This document shows, one piece after another, positions 55,617 to 63,290 of a stretch of 64,000 nucleotides of DNA (its first letter is position 1; the number at the start of each line of letters is the position of its first letter). Under the pieces are notes generated by a model that was not told where the DNA came from, did no database searches, and saw only the letters and a list, made by a program, of their open reading frames with translations. The translations under genes were made by a program, and so were the position numbers. The DNA comes from an uncultured Spirochaetales bacterium. Lineage in GTDB: Bacteria > Spirochaetota > Spirochaetia > Sphaerochaetales > Sphaerochaetaceae. The stretch lies in assembly GCA_944388965.1 (NCBI GenBank), contig CALXKL010000001.1, positions 248,001 through 312,000 of the forward strand. The letters are read 5' to 3'.

Positions 55617-55652
55617 AAAGGCGCTGCAGAGAGTGTATCTGTGGCGCTTTTT
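55617..55652 (+). terminator. Intrinsic terminator/attenuator in the glnA leader
   Basis: AAAGGCGC (55617-55624) pairs with GCGCTTTT (one G-U pair), and an inner TGCAGA/TCTGTG helix closes a GAGTGTA loop. The T run extends to 55652, 20 nt before ATG 55672. The apical sequence GAGAGTG is identical to that in the glutamate-synthase leader. Confidence 0.75.
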
Positions 55653-55671
55653 CCGTAGATGGAGGATTGAA

Positions 55672-56958
55672 ATGGACTTGAATGACATCAGACAGCTGCT
55701 GGCGGAGTATGAGATCAAGTTCATCCGTCTGGCCTTCTGCGACATATTCGGCAGACAGAAGAACATCGCCATCATGGCCGACGAGTTCGAGCATGCACTG
55801 ACGCGCGGGGTGTCGTTCGATGCCTCCGCGATAAGCGGCTTTCTCAATGTGGACGAGTCCGATCTGCTGCTCTTTCCCGATCTGGATACGTTCTCGGTTC
55901 TTCCGTGGAGACCTTCGGACAGGGCCGTGGCCAGATTCTACTGCTATATCAAGTATCCGGACGGAAGACCGTTCGAAGGTGATGGAAGGTATCTGCTTTC
56001 CCGGATCGAGAAACGCAGTGCCGATAGTGGATATTCGTTCCTCGTCGGACCGGAATGCGAGTTCTACCTGTTCCAGAGCGACGAGAACGGGCATCCGACT
56101 CGTCTGCCACTCGACGAGGCGGGCTATTTCGACATGGCTCCGCTCGACAGGGGGGAGAACATCAGACGCGAGATAAGCTTCGCCCTGGAGGACATGGGGC
56201 TCAAGCCGGAGCGTAGTCATCATGAGCATGGTCCCGGCCAGAACGAGATCGACTTCCGCTGTTCATCCCCGCTCAAGGCGGCCGACGACCTGATGACGTT
56301 CAAGACCGCCGTCAAGGCGATTGCGCAGCAGCATGGTCTGTTCGCATCCTTCCTGCCAAAGCCTCTGGAGAATGAGAGCGGCAGCGGACTGCACATCAAT
56401 CTCTCCCTCTACGAAGATGGCGTCAACCTCTTCGAGAGCGCCGATGGGAAGGCGATGTCGTTCATGGGCGGGATACTCAGAAGGATAGGCGAGATCACGG
56501 CGTTCGCGAATCCATTGGCATCATCATACGAGCGTCTTGGCTGCTTCGAGGCTCCTTCGACGGTCTCCTGGAGTCATCACAACAGGTCGACGCTCGTCAG
56601 GATCCCCTATGCCCAGGGACATGACTGCCGCATGGAGGTCAGAAGCCCGGATCCGGCGGCAAATCCCTATCTGCTGATATCCCTCCTGCTCTCGGCGGGC
56701 TTCGAGGGCATCGGGGATGGTCTGGAGGTCCAGCCGGAGTCGAGTGGGGACATGTTCGCATGCGCCTCATCTCGGAATCTTCCTTCAAGCCTGCGGGAGG
56801 CGGTGGAGAAGGCAAAGGCAAGCCTGTTCGTCCATCAGGTGGTCCCGCAGAGGATTCTGGACGAATATCTTGCCGACAGGTCGGCAGAGGCCGACGTATA
56901 CGAAATGGATGCAAGCGGACGTGAGCGCCTGCTCTCGCGCTGCTTCGAACTGGTCTAG
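55672..56958 (+). CDS. glnA: Glutamine synthetase type I
   Basis: Makes glutamine from glutamate, ammonia and ATP. The 428-residue protein begins MDLNDIRQLLAEYEIKFIRLAFCDIFG, as in short GSI-alpha forms. Catalytic motifs are VGPECEFYLF, HHEHGPGQNEIDF, GSGLHINLSLY and the late RMEVRSPDPAANPYL. The adenylylation loop of GSI-beta is not apparent. GGAGGATTGA precedes ATG 55672. An ANTAR regulator gene follows 9 nt later and the leader has a terminator, so control by transcriptional antitermination is likely. Confidence 0.95.
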   Translation: MDLNDIRQLLAEYEIKFIRLAFCDIFGRQKNIAIMADEFEHALTRGVSFDASAISGFLNVDESDLLLFPDLDTFSVLPWRPSDRAVARFYCYIKYPDGRPFEGDGRYLLSRIEKRSADSGYSFLVGPECEFYLFQSDENGHPTRLPLDEAGYFDMAPLDRGENIRREISFALEDMGLKPERSHHEHGPGQNEIDFRCSSPLKAADDLMTFKTAVKAIAQQHGLFASFLPKPLENESGSGLHINLSLYEDGVNLFESADGKAMSFMGGILRRIGEITAFANPLASSYERLGCFEAPSTVSWSHHNRSTLVRIPYAQGHDCRMEVRSPDPAANPYLLISLLLSAGFEGIGDGLEVQPESSGDMFACASSRNLPSSLREAVEKAKASLFVHQVVPQRILDEYLADRSAEADVYEMDASGRERLLSRCFELV

Positions 56959-56967
56959 GGTGGTGTG

Positions 56968-57519
56968 ATGGAAACCGTGCTCCTGGTTGCCGAGCGTACG
57001 AAATGCGATGAGCTGGAGAGGCTGATCGGTCCTTCGGGCCATGCCTTCATCCGTGCACAGAGCGCACGCGATGCGAGGATGAGGATCCTCGATCTGCAGC
57101 TGTCGCTTGTCGTCGTCGACGCACTGTTCGCCGGCTCTGCGGCCAAGGATACGGCCATCTTCGCCGCCGAGCAGGGCATAGACACGCTCGTGGTCGCGCC
57201 TGAGAGCATTCTGGGTCATGTAGCCGACATCATGCGTAGGCATGGCGTACATGTCGCATGTGCGGACAGGTCATGCATCTATGCCGTGCTCAACTCGATA
57301 GAGGTCGCAAGGGGGAATGTCTCGAGGCTTGAGGAGAAGAACAGGAAGCTTCTTTCCAGGCTGGGTAACGAAAAACTGCTGTGCGAGGCCAAATGTTTTC
57401 TGGCAGCCAGAAGAGGGATGAGCGAGGCGCAGGCCCATGAGTATATCGAGAAGCGGGCCATGGATCGTCGAATAGGCCTGACGGATGCCGCAAGGGGCGT
57501 CGTCAGAGAACTTTCATAA
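56968..57519 (+). CDS. ANTAR-domain RNA-binding antiterminator (NitR-like)
   Basis: A 183-residue protein. The N-terminal half folds like a response-regulator receiver, but the acidic pair is absent (VLLVAERTKCDELE); an Asp is present in LVVVDALF. A coiled segment (NVSRLEEKNRKLL) leads to a C-terminal ANTAR domain, LLCEAKCFLAARRGMSEAQAHEYIEKRAM. ANTAR proteins bind small RNA hairpins and prevent termination. Similar glnA-linked ANTAR genes (nitR) occur in clostridia. It probably acts on the glnA and glutamate-synthase leaders described here. The start is ATG 56968 (GTG 56965 possible) after AGGGTGG. Confidence 0.9.
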   Translation: METVLLVAERTKCDELERLIGPSGHAFIRAQSARDARMRILDLQLSLVVVDALFAGSAAKDTAIFAAEQGIDTLVVAPESILGHVADIMRRHGVHVACADRSCIYAVLNSIEVARGNVSRLEEKNRKLLSRLGNEKLLCEAKCFLAARRGMSEAQAHEYIEKRAMDRRIGLTDAARGVVRELS

Positions 57520-57530
57520 GGGGGAGTGTC

Positions 57531-59606
57531 ATGAACGTACCTGAAATGTTCGGTTCAATGGTTTTCAATGACAATGTAATGAGAGAAATGCTACCGAAAA
57601 AGGTATATCAATCATTACAGGAGACCATGGTTGAGGGAAAGGCCCTGGATGCCGATGTCGCGGATATCGTGGCCTCGGCGATGAAGGAATGGGCGGTAGG
57701 CAAGGGGGCGACCCATTTCACGCACTGGTTCCAGCCGATGACCGGGATTACGGCGGAGAAGCATGACAGCTTCCTGACAGTCGACAAGAACGGATGCGTC
57801 ATAATGGACTTCTCCGGAAAGGAGCTCATCAAAGGTGAGCCGGATGCCTCGAGCTTCCCTTCAGGGGGACTGAGGGCGACGTTCGAGGCCAGGGGATACA
57901 CGGCCTGGGATCCGACCAGCTACGCCTTCATCAAGGACGACACGCTGTGCATCCCGACGGCCTTCTGCTCGTATACGGGGCAGATTCTGGACAAGAAGAC
58001 GCCTTTGCTCAGAAGCATGGATGCGATAAGCGTGCAGGCCGTGAGGGCGCTTGCCCTCTTCGGACGGAGCGCCAGGCGGGTCATTGCGACGATCGGTTCC
58101 GAGCAGGAATACTTCCTCATAGACAGGAAGGACTATGCACAGAGGCTGGATCTCAGATTGACAGGCCGCACTCTTCTTGGTGCTCCCGCCGCCAAGGGGC
58201 AGGAGATGGAGGATCATTACTTCGGCTCGATAAGGCCGAGGGTGAAGGCCTTCATGGCGGATCTTGACGAGGAGCTGTGGAAGCTCGGCATAACCGCCAA
58301 GACCGAGCACAACGAGGTCGCGCCATGTCAGCATGAGATGGCACCCATCTACGACAATGCCAACCGTGCCACCGATGCCAACCAGCTCACGATGGAGGTG
58401 ATGAGGAAGGTTGCAGAACGTCACGGTTTCGCCTGCCTGCTGCACGAAAAGCCGTTCGAGGGCATAAACGGCTCAGGCAAGCACAACAACTGGGCGCTCA
58501 GCACCGATGACGGCGAGAACCTCCTCGACCCGGGGCGCACGCCTGAGGCGAATGCGCAGTTCCTGCTGTTCCTCACAGCAGTGATCAAAGCTGTGGACGA
58601 GTACCAGGACCTGCTTAGGATAAGCGTCGCAAGTGCAGGCAACGACCATAGACTTGGTGCGAACGAAGCTCCTCCAGCCATCGTGTCCATCTTCGTCGGA
58701 GACGAGCTGGAGTCGGTGATCGACTCGATCGTCGAAGGCAGGCCGGCCGCTGGAGGACGTTCGTCGAACCATCTGGATATCGGCACGGGCGTCCTTCCGA
58801 AGCTCGCGCGTGACAACTCGGACAGGAACAGGACGAGTCCATTCGCGTTCACCGGAAACAAATTCGAGTTCCGCATGCCTGGCTCGTCCTTCAACATAGC
58901 ATGCACGAACGTGATGCTGAACACGGCGGTGGCCGACGCCCTGAAGTCCTTCTGCGACGAGCTCGAGAGCGCACACGACTTCACCGCATGTCTTAACGCC
59001 CTGGTGAGAAGGGAGCTTTCAAGGCACAGGAGGATCATCTTCAACGGAAACGGATACAGCCATGACTGGGAGGTCGAAGCAGAGAGGAGAGGGCTGTCCA
59101 ACTACAGGAGGACGCCGGAGGCGCTTGTCCATTACTGCGATTCGAAGAACGTCGAGCTCTTCGCAAGGCATGGGGTATACACGAGGCAGGAGATGGAGTC
59201 CCGGCTCGAGATATCCCTCGACGAGTACCGCAAGGCCATCCATATAGAGGCGATGACGATGATCGAGATGATCCGTCGGCAGATTCTTCCTGCATCCCTC
59301 CGCTTCTCCTCATCACTCGCATCATCCGTGCAGCTGAAGGATGGAATCGGGGTCGCTGCAAATGCGGACAAGGCTCTGTGCGCAAAGGCGAGCGCCCTGT
59401 GCGATGAGCTTCTGCTCAAGACCGATGAACTTGAGGAATGCATCGCTGGAGAGCCTCAGGATGCACAGGAGGCCGCATTCTACGCCGCAGACCGGGTCAT
59501 ACCCGCTATGGAGGCCGCCAGAGCGGCATCCGACAGGCTCGAGGCGATTGTGGACAGGTCATTCTGGCCGATCCCGACGTATTCCGAAATCCTCTTCTAT
59601 TCCTGA
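57531..59606 (+). CDS. glnN: Glutamine synthetase type III
   Basis: A 691-residue GSIII, the large form found in Bacteroides, cyanobacteria, spirochaetes and clostridia. The family start VPEMFGSMVFND is intact. Catalytic blocks include IGSEQEYFLID, KTEHNEVAPCQHEMAPIYDNAN, GINGSGKHNNWALST and NDHRLGANEAPPAI. It begins 11 nt after the ANTAR gene, with AAGGGGGAG as SD. The first 20 codons are noticeably AT-richer than the rest. Two GS types beside each other, with one regulator between, suggest shared nitrogen control. Confidence 0.96.
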   Translation: MNVPEMFGSMVFNDNVMREMLPKKVYQSLQETMVEGKALDADVADIVASAMKEWAVGKGATHFTHWFQPMTGITAEKHDSFLTVDKNGCVIMDFSGKELIKGEPDASSFPSGGLRATFEARGYTAWDPTSYAFIKDDTLCIPTAFCSYTGQILDKKTPLLRSMDAISVQAVRALALFGRSARRVIATIGSEQEYFLIDRKDYAQRLDLRLTGRTLLGAPAAKGQEMEDHYFGSIRPRVKAFMADLDEELWKLGITAKTEHNEVAPCQHEMAPIYDNANRATDANQLTMEVMRKVAERHGFACLLHEKPFEGINGSGKHNNWALSTDDGENLLDPGRTPEANAQFLLFLTAVIKAVDEYQDLLRISVASAGNDHRLGANEAPPAIVSIFVGDELESVIDSIVEGRPAAGGRSSNHLDIGTGVLPKLARDNSDRNRTSPFAFTGNKFEFRMPGSSFNIACTNVMLNTAVADALKSFCDELESAHDFTACLNALVRRELSRHRRIIFNGNGYSHDWEVEAERRGLSNYRRTPEALVHYCDSKNVELFARHGVYTRQEMESRLEISLDEYRKAIHIEAMTMIEMIRRQILPASLRFSSSLASSVQLKDGIGVAANADKALCAKASALCDELLLKTDELEECIAGEPQDAQEAAFYAADRVIPAMEAARAASDRLEAIVDRSFWPIPTYSEILFYS

Positions 59607-59633
59607 TGTGGAGGCTTCGGACTTGTTGACAAT

Positions 59634-59670
59634 CGTGGAAGCCGGCTGTTCGATTCTGCCGGCTTCCACG
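59634..59670 (+). terminator. Perfect 13-bp stem-loop after glnN
   Basis: CGTGGAAGCCGGC (59634-59646) pairs with GCCGGCTTCCACG (59658-59670) across 11 nt, 27 nt after the glnN stop. It lacks a T tract on the plus strand but is the strongest structure here and probably marks the operon end. Confidence 0.6.
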
Positions 59671-59734
59671 AAAGCGCCTTCAGACAGTGAAGATCAGGTT
59701 GTTTGCCAATTCATGTCCTGATTCCCTCCACATC

Positions 59735-59764
59735 TTGAAGCCTGTCAGACTGATTTGCTAGTAT
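59735..59764 (+). promoter_or_regulatory. Promoter of the candidate toxin mRNA
   Basis: TTGAAG (59735-59740), 18 nt, TAGTAT (59759-59764), preceded by an extended TGC. The start would be near 59771, giving an 86-nt leader before the small ORF. Confidence 0.55.
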
Positions 59765-59810
59765 CTCAAAGTCGTCAACAGATGACAGACGGTGGCCTCT
59801 TGCATCACGT

Positions 59811-59848
59811 GGGAGGCAAGCCTCCCGAAACCAGCGTGATAAGGGAGG
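59811..59848 (+). promoter_or_regulatory. Possible SD-sequestering switch in the toxin leader
   Basis: GGGAGG at 59811-59816, CCTCCC at 59821-59826 and GGGAGG at 59843-59848 (the SD of the small ORF). The middle element can pair with either outer one, so the SD can be masked or freed depending on folding or processing. Confidence 0.5.
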
Positions 59849-59856
59849 TGGTGGAA

Positions 59857-59964
59857 ATGATCAAAACAGCAATGGAGTTTGCGCTTCTGCTTCTGAGGAT
59901 CTTAAGAGAGATTCTTGGCCTGTTTCAGGATAGAAAACACCCCCGCCGTCCCGACCAAAGGTAG
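59857..59964 (+). CDS. Small hydrophobic peptide, candidate type I toxin
   Basis: A 35-residue ORF with a strong SD (GGGAGGTGG, 59843-59851). The sequence begins MIKTAMEFALLLLRILREI, forming one short membrane helix, and ends in a basic, Pro/Arg-rich tail (DRKHPRRPDQR). Short hydrophobic peptide, long structured leader, and an antisense promoter facing it from downstream together match type I toxin-antitoxin loci such as txpA/ratA or fst. I do not recognise a named family. Membrane depolarisation is inferred by analogy. A longer frame from 59755 lacks a comparable SD. Confidence 0.55.
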   Translation: MIKTAMEFALLLLRILREILGLFQDRKHPRRPDQR

Positions 59965-60019
59965 CGAGGGTTAATCTCTTATGAACCGAGGCCGCCGTCC
60001 TGCTGGCGACTCTTTCTAT
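59932..60019 (-). ncRNA. Candidate antisense antitoxin RNA
   Basis: On the minus strand TTGACT (60053-60048), 18 nt, TATTAT (60029-60024) would start transcription near 60017-60019. ACCCTCGC (59971-59964) can pair with GCGGGGGT (59946-59939), followed by GTTTTCT (59938-59932), an intrinsic terminator. The resulting RNA of about 85 nt is complementary to the last 11 codons and the 3' untranslated region of the peptide mRNA. Confidence 0.5.
59988..60016 (+). terminator. Weak terminator of the candidate toxin mRNA
   Basis: CGCC/GGCG with a loop GTCCTGCT, extended by GAG/CTC after an internal mismatch, is followed by TTTCT. It lies inside the segment complementary to the candidate antisense RNA. 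Confidence 0.35.
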
Positions 60020-60053
60020 GAACATAATACAATCCAACCGGAGAGACAGTCAA

Positions 60054-60232
60054 TTGATCGCGTTGATCGTTGGATCTTTCTCCTTTTTTTGATTGCAAGA
60101 ACAGTTGCAGGCGGTCTTGAAGACCTGGAAGCCTTCCCAGCGACAATCAAGGCATCTTTCTGCCGTGAAGGCGATCGGATGCCTTTCCATAGTCGTTTCT
60201 GGATCAGATGCAAGACAGTAAAACCGTAGCGT
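60054..60232. other. Intergenic region without a convincing gene
   Basis: About 180 nt downstream of the substrate-binding-protein gene. It contains GGTCTT-G-AAGACC (60113-60125) and AAGGCATC/GATGCCTT inverted repeats (60149-60156, 60178-60185). Short frames on both strands give no recognisable protein. No permease or ATPase gene follows the substrate-binding protein. Confidence 0.5.
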
Positions 60233-61210
60233 CTACTCCGCCATGATGTCCTCACCGTCCTGAATCACGTAGACCGCGTCGTCCAGTATGCTCTGGGGAA
60301 CATCGATTCCTAGCTCCTGGGCCACATCCAGATTCACGTAGTATTCAAGATCCGTCAGGTACAGGGTTCCGATATCCTCGGGACTCTCACCCGAGATGAT
60401 CCTCGACACCGCCTCTCCGGTCAGCAGACCGGACTTGTAGTAGTTGAAGCCGCAAGCTATGAACACGTCGGTGCCGAATGCGGATGTCGTGTCTGCGCTG
60501 AAGAGCGGCACTCCGGCCTCGAGGCAGACCTCGGAAAGCGATGCGATCGCCGAGATCACGGCGTTGTCGTTGGCGACGTAGACGGCATCGACCCTGTCGA
60601 CTATGGACTGTGCAGCCTGACGAACCTCGGAGGAGTTCGAGACCGAGGAGGAGACGAAGCCGATTCCGTTCTCCTCGCAGATGGCCTTCATCCTCTCCAT
60701 CGAGGCCAGCCCGTTGGCTTCTCCTGCAGTGTATACCATGCCTATCGTGCGGGCACCGGAAACCTCCTTGATGAGCTGGAAGTGCTCCTCGAACGGCACG
60801 GCGTCCGAGGTGCCGCACACGTTGGATAGCCCATCGAGACCGGCCGCTTCGACATCGGTGACGGTGGCGAACACGACGGGGATGTCATCGAAGACGTTCG
60901 CCAGAGCCTGGGCCGTTGGAGTCGCGATTCCGACCACGACGTCCATGCCCTCGTCCTTGAAGAGCTGTGCGATCGAAGAAGCGGTCGACACGTCGCCGTT
61001 GGCATTCTGGATGTCTACATCCGCCATGATGCCGTCTTCCTCTAGGGCGTCGACGATGCCCTGGGCGATGTCGTCGAGGGCAGGGTGGGCCATGAGCTGG
61101 GAGATCCCTATCCTGATCGTCTCCTTGTCAGTGGTCTCGCCTGCGGCCTGGGCGAGGAGTGTGGATGCGATGACGAGTGAGGTGGCGAGTATCGTGAGCA
61201 GCTTCTTCAT
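60233..61210 (-). CDS. ABC transporter substrate-binding protein (TrpX-like family)
   Basis: A 325-residue periplasmic binding protein. A signal peptide (MKKLLTILATSLVIASTLLA) without lipobox Cys precedes a two-lobed type 1 fold (IRIGISQLMAHPALDDIAQGI, DVVVGIATPTAQALANV, ARTIGMVYTAGEANG, FIACGFNYYKSGLLTGE). This is the ABC_sub_bind family, whose members include tryptophan/tyrosine-binding TrpX. The usual partner permease and ATPase are missing downstream, so it is an orphan or its partners are elsewhere. AGGAGA gives good spacing to ATG 61210. Confidence 0.92.
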   Translation of the reverse strand: MKKLLTILATSLVIASTLLAQAAGETTDKETIRIGISQLMAHPALDDIAQGIVDALEEDGIMADVDIQNANGDVSTASSIAQLFKDEGMDVVVGIATPTAQALANVFDDIPVVFATVTDVEAAGLDGLSNVCGTSDAVPFEEHFQLIKEVSGARTIGMVYTAGEANGLASMERMKAICEENGIGFVSSSVSNSSEVRQAAQSIVDRVDAVYVANDNAVISAIASLSEVCLEAGVPLFSADTTSAFGTDVFIACGFNYYKSGLLTGEAVSRIISGESPEDIGTLYLTDLEYYVNLDVAQELGIDVPQSILDDAVYVIQDGEDIMAE

Positions 61211-61225
61211 AGTTGGTTTCTCCTG

Positions 61226-61274
61226 ATAGTAACAAGATGTGGTTACTATAAGAAGAAACAATTGGTCATGTCAA
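61226..61274 (-). promoter_or_regulatory. Promoter with palindromic operator before the substrate-binding protein
   Basis: Minus-strand TTGACA (61274-61269), 18 nt, TATAGT (61250-61245). A perfect palindrome ATAGTAAC-N8-GTTACTAT (61226-61249) covers the -10 box and start site, a strong sign of repressor control. The regulator is not identified. Confidence 0.75.
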
Positions 61275-61337
61275 GATACTGTTGAAAGAAACATTGGGAA
61301 TCATCTTTCGAATCATTCATCATGACTGTTGGCCTCG

Positions 61338-61872
61338 TCACAGCTCGTCGAGATGGACCTTGAAGGAGATGGTACGTGCCGTTGGCATGGAGTCGAACAG
61401 TATGACATGGGCACAGAGCTCCTCGTCGACCTCAATGACAGTACCAGGGCCGAAGACCGGGTGCCGGACTCTCTGTCCTGGCATGTAGATGCCGCTTCGA
61501 AGCCTTGCGACCATCTTTCCGTTCTCGCTCTCGATATGCCTTTCGGCCCGGCGTATGAGTCCTTCATCCGGCTCATGTGTGAACTGGAGAAGCGATCTGT
61601 CTATCTCGAGAAGGAAGCGGGAAGGGTAGCGGATCGAGCCGTCGAAGCCGAAGCCGTCAGCCTCGCTGAGGTGAAGCGTCTTCTGTGCCCGGGTGATGGC
61701 CACGAAGGCAAGCCTGCGCTCCTCCTCCATCCCCTCCGGGGTGCGTACCTTTCGTGAGGGGAAGACGCCTTCGTTCATCGCGCACAGGAAGACATGCGGG
61801 AACTCGAGCCCCTTGGCCGCATGGACCGTCATGAGACGCACCTTGTCGCCTCTGTCCTCGGCATCCGCATTG
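61338..61872 (-). pseudogene. 3' part of a UvrD/PcrA-type helicase gene, separated by a TnpB element
   Basis: The last 178 codons of a superfamily 1 DNA helicase. It resumes at NADAEDRGDK and includes motif V VRLMTVHAAKGLEFPHVFLCA and motif VI ERRLAFVAITRAQKTLHLS. It ends with the UvrD C-terminal Tudor-like module (PGQRVRHPVFGPGTVIEVDE). Joined to the fragment at 63291 it continues the reading frame exactly (HVALFT then NADAEDRG). Without the first part there is no ATPase domain, so this fragment alone cannot be a helicase. Confidence 0.9.
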
Positions 61873-62035
61873 GTCAACTACCGCTGCCCTGAAGGGCACC
61901 AGCTTGTAACTGCCCGGCAGTACTGACGGCATCAGGCCTCCTGCCTTTGATTCCTGCAGTTTCCTCATCAGACTTGCAGGTGGCGTTACATCGCGGGGTG
62001 GTTGACTGCACCCCATGACTGACAGAATATATCCA
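61873..62035 (-). ncRNA. Predicted TnpB guide RNA (reRNA/omega RNA) scaffold at the right end
   Basis: The 163 nt between the tnpB stop and the element boundary hold several stems, including TGCCC-TTCA-GGGCA close to the end. In IS605 elements the right end and tnpB 3' region are transcribed into the guide RNA, with the guide being the flanking DNA. The guide here would start at 61872 (CAATGCGGATGCC...), which is helicase coding sequence. The RNA 5' end is not predictable from sequence. Confidence 0.6.
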
Positions 62036-63142
62036 TCAGCCAGTCTGTCTTATCCTTTCAAGTCCTCTCCTATAGATATTCATCGCCGCTATCCGGTCAT
62101 CATTTCCCTTATAGCCGCACACAGGACAGGAATAAAGCCTCTCCCTTCTGTCTCTTGCCTTCTTATCCACATTCAGACAATGGGGACAGGTCTGTGATGT
62201 ATGCCTCGCATCTACATATATCACCCTGCATCCAGCAAGAGAGGCTTTGTATTCCAGTTTCTGCTGCAAGTCATAATAAGGCCATGACACACTGACATAG
62301 CGGTCTTCCCTTTTTACCCTGCAGGTCGCATTCCTCACACCGGAGAGGTCTTCCAGTACAAAGACTGTCCCTCTTTCATTTTCGGCGACGAGTGTCTTTG
62401 CCAGCTTATGATTGACATCACTGACGTAGCGGTTCTCTCTTTTCCCGATTGCCTTGAGTCTTCTTCTGGATGATGGTGTGTTACGTTTCTGCAGAGATTG
62501 TCGCACTGCCTTGAACTTCGCTCTCTTCTGTTTTACTTCTGTTCCCTTATAGAACCTTGTCTTCTTTCCGTCATATGTAACTGCTATGTTGATTATCCCC
62601 CTATCAATTCCGACGACCTTTGTCTCATCCACAATGAAATCAGGACTGCCGAGTGTGACGGAAACATGGAAAAAGGCTTTGCCTTTCCTAAGGACAAGCT
62701 TTGCTCCCCCATACACTGCATCCTTATTGATATACTTCTCAAAACCCTTTGAAGAAAAAGGGACCCTTATTCGCTTTTCCAGTGTATTGAGAGAGACAAT
62801 TCCTTTTTCAATATCAATCGACCAGTCTCTTCCTCTTACCTGATCACACTGCGGCAAAGAGAAGAAGACAGGCTTATCAAGCCTTATACGGGTTTCCTTT
62901 GTATATCTTGCCGCGACTGTCCTTGTCACAGAGATTGCCATCTGGGCTTTAAGAGCGAACCTGTCTCTTAAAACCGCATAGCTCTTTTTCTGAAGATTGA
63001 CGGCATTGTACTCTTTTTCATAGAAAGCAATGGAGGAGACATGATTACAGGCATCCCTGTAAGCACAAGAGACAGCTTCAAGGAGTTTCAACTCCTCTGC
63101 ACTCACGTTTAAAGAAAGCTTTGCCGTAATCACTGTTTCCAT
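62036..63142 (-). CDS. tnpB: TnpB RNA-guided endonuclease
   Basis: A 368-residue TnpB with an apparently intact active site. RuvC motif I is VVGIDRGIINIAV, motif II VFVLEDLSGVR, and motif III is in GNDDRIAAMNIYRRG. The zinc ribbon is CPHCLNVDKKARDRRERLYSCPVCG. The N-terminal helical/WED part begins METVITAKLSLNVSAEELKLLEAV. A consensus TATAAT lies 7 nt before ATG 63142 with no SD, as in several host genes. TnpB cuts DNA next to its TAM under guide-RNA direction and promotes retention of the element. Confidence 0.95.
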   Translation of the reverse strand: METVITAKLSLNVSAEELKLLEAVSCAYRDACNHVSSIAFYEKEYNAVNLQKKSYAVLRDRFALKAQMAISVTRTVAARYTKETRIRLDKPVFFSLPQCDQVRGRDWSIDIEKGIVSLNTLEKRIRVPFSSKGFEKYINKDAVYGGAKLVLRKGKAFFHVSVTLGSPDFIVDETKVVGIDRGIINIAVTYDGKKTRFYKGTEVKQKRAKFKAVRQSLQKRNTPSSRRRLKAIGKRENRYVSDVNHKLAKTLVAENERGTVFVLEDLSGVRNATCRVKREDRYVSVSWPYYDLQQKLEYKASLAGCRVIYVDARHTSQTCPHCLNVDKKARDRRERLYSCPVCGYKGNDDRIAAMNIYRRGLERIRQTG

Positions 63143-63290
63143 ACTTAAGATTATATTATATAATGACTTATTTTACCAAAAAAACGAAAGAAAACTAAAA
63201 GATTCTTCTCTTTTCTTTCTTCTTCAGACATTGTTGAACCGCAATTCCTCTGCAGCCTTGGAAGACGGCAGCTTCCTTGCTTGTTTAATT

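Larger units (their letters stand above)
61873..63290 (-). mobile_element. TnpB-only IS200/IS605-family (IS1341-group) insertion
   Basis: A 1,418-bp insert between the two helicase fragments, with tnpB reading on the minus strand. The flank on the left-end side finishes in TTCAC (63295-63291) and the right end finishes in TTGAC (61877-61873), a pair resembling the cleavage sites of IS605-type elements, with no target duplication. Subterminal hairpins are GGAAG/CTTCC near the left end and TGCCC-TTCA-GGGCA near the right end. No tnpA is present, so mobilisation would need a transposase in trans. Confidence 0.88.

Noticed and set aside
55423-55671. Known glutamine riboswitch (glnA or downstream-peptide motif)
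   Set aside because: The leaders are too short before the hairpin and I do not see the conserved junction structure of those riboswitches.
59981-60255. Short frames on both strands as transposase or peptide remnants
   Set aside because: Neither strand gives recognisable transposase motifs; the region overlaps the predicted antisense promoter and is better left as intergenic.
63224-63290. The extra residues after HVALFT as a genuine helicase C-terminus
   Set aside because: They are encoded inside the left end of the TnpB element and replace conserved motifs V and VI, which are found intact at 61338-61872.
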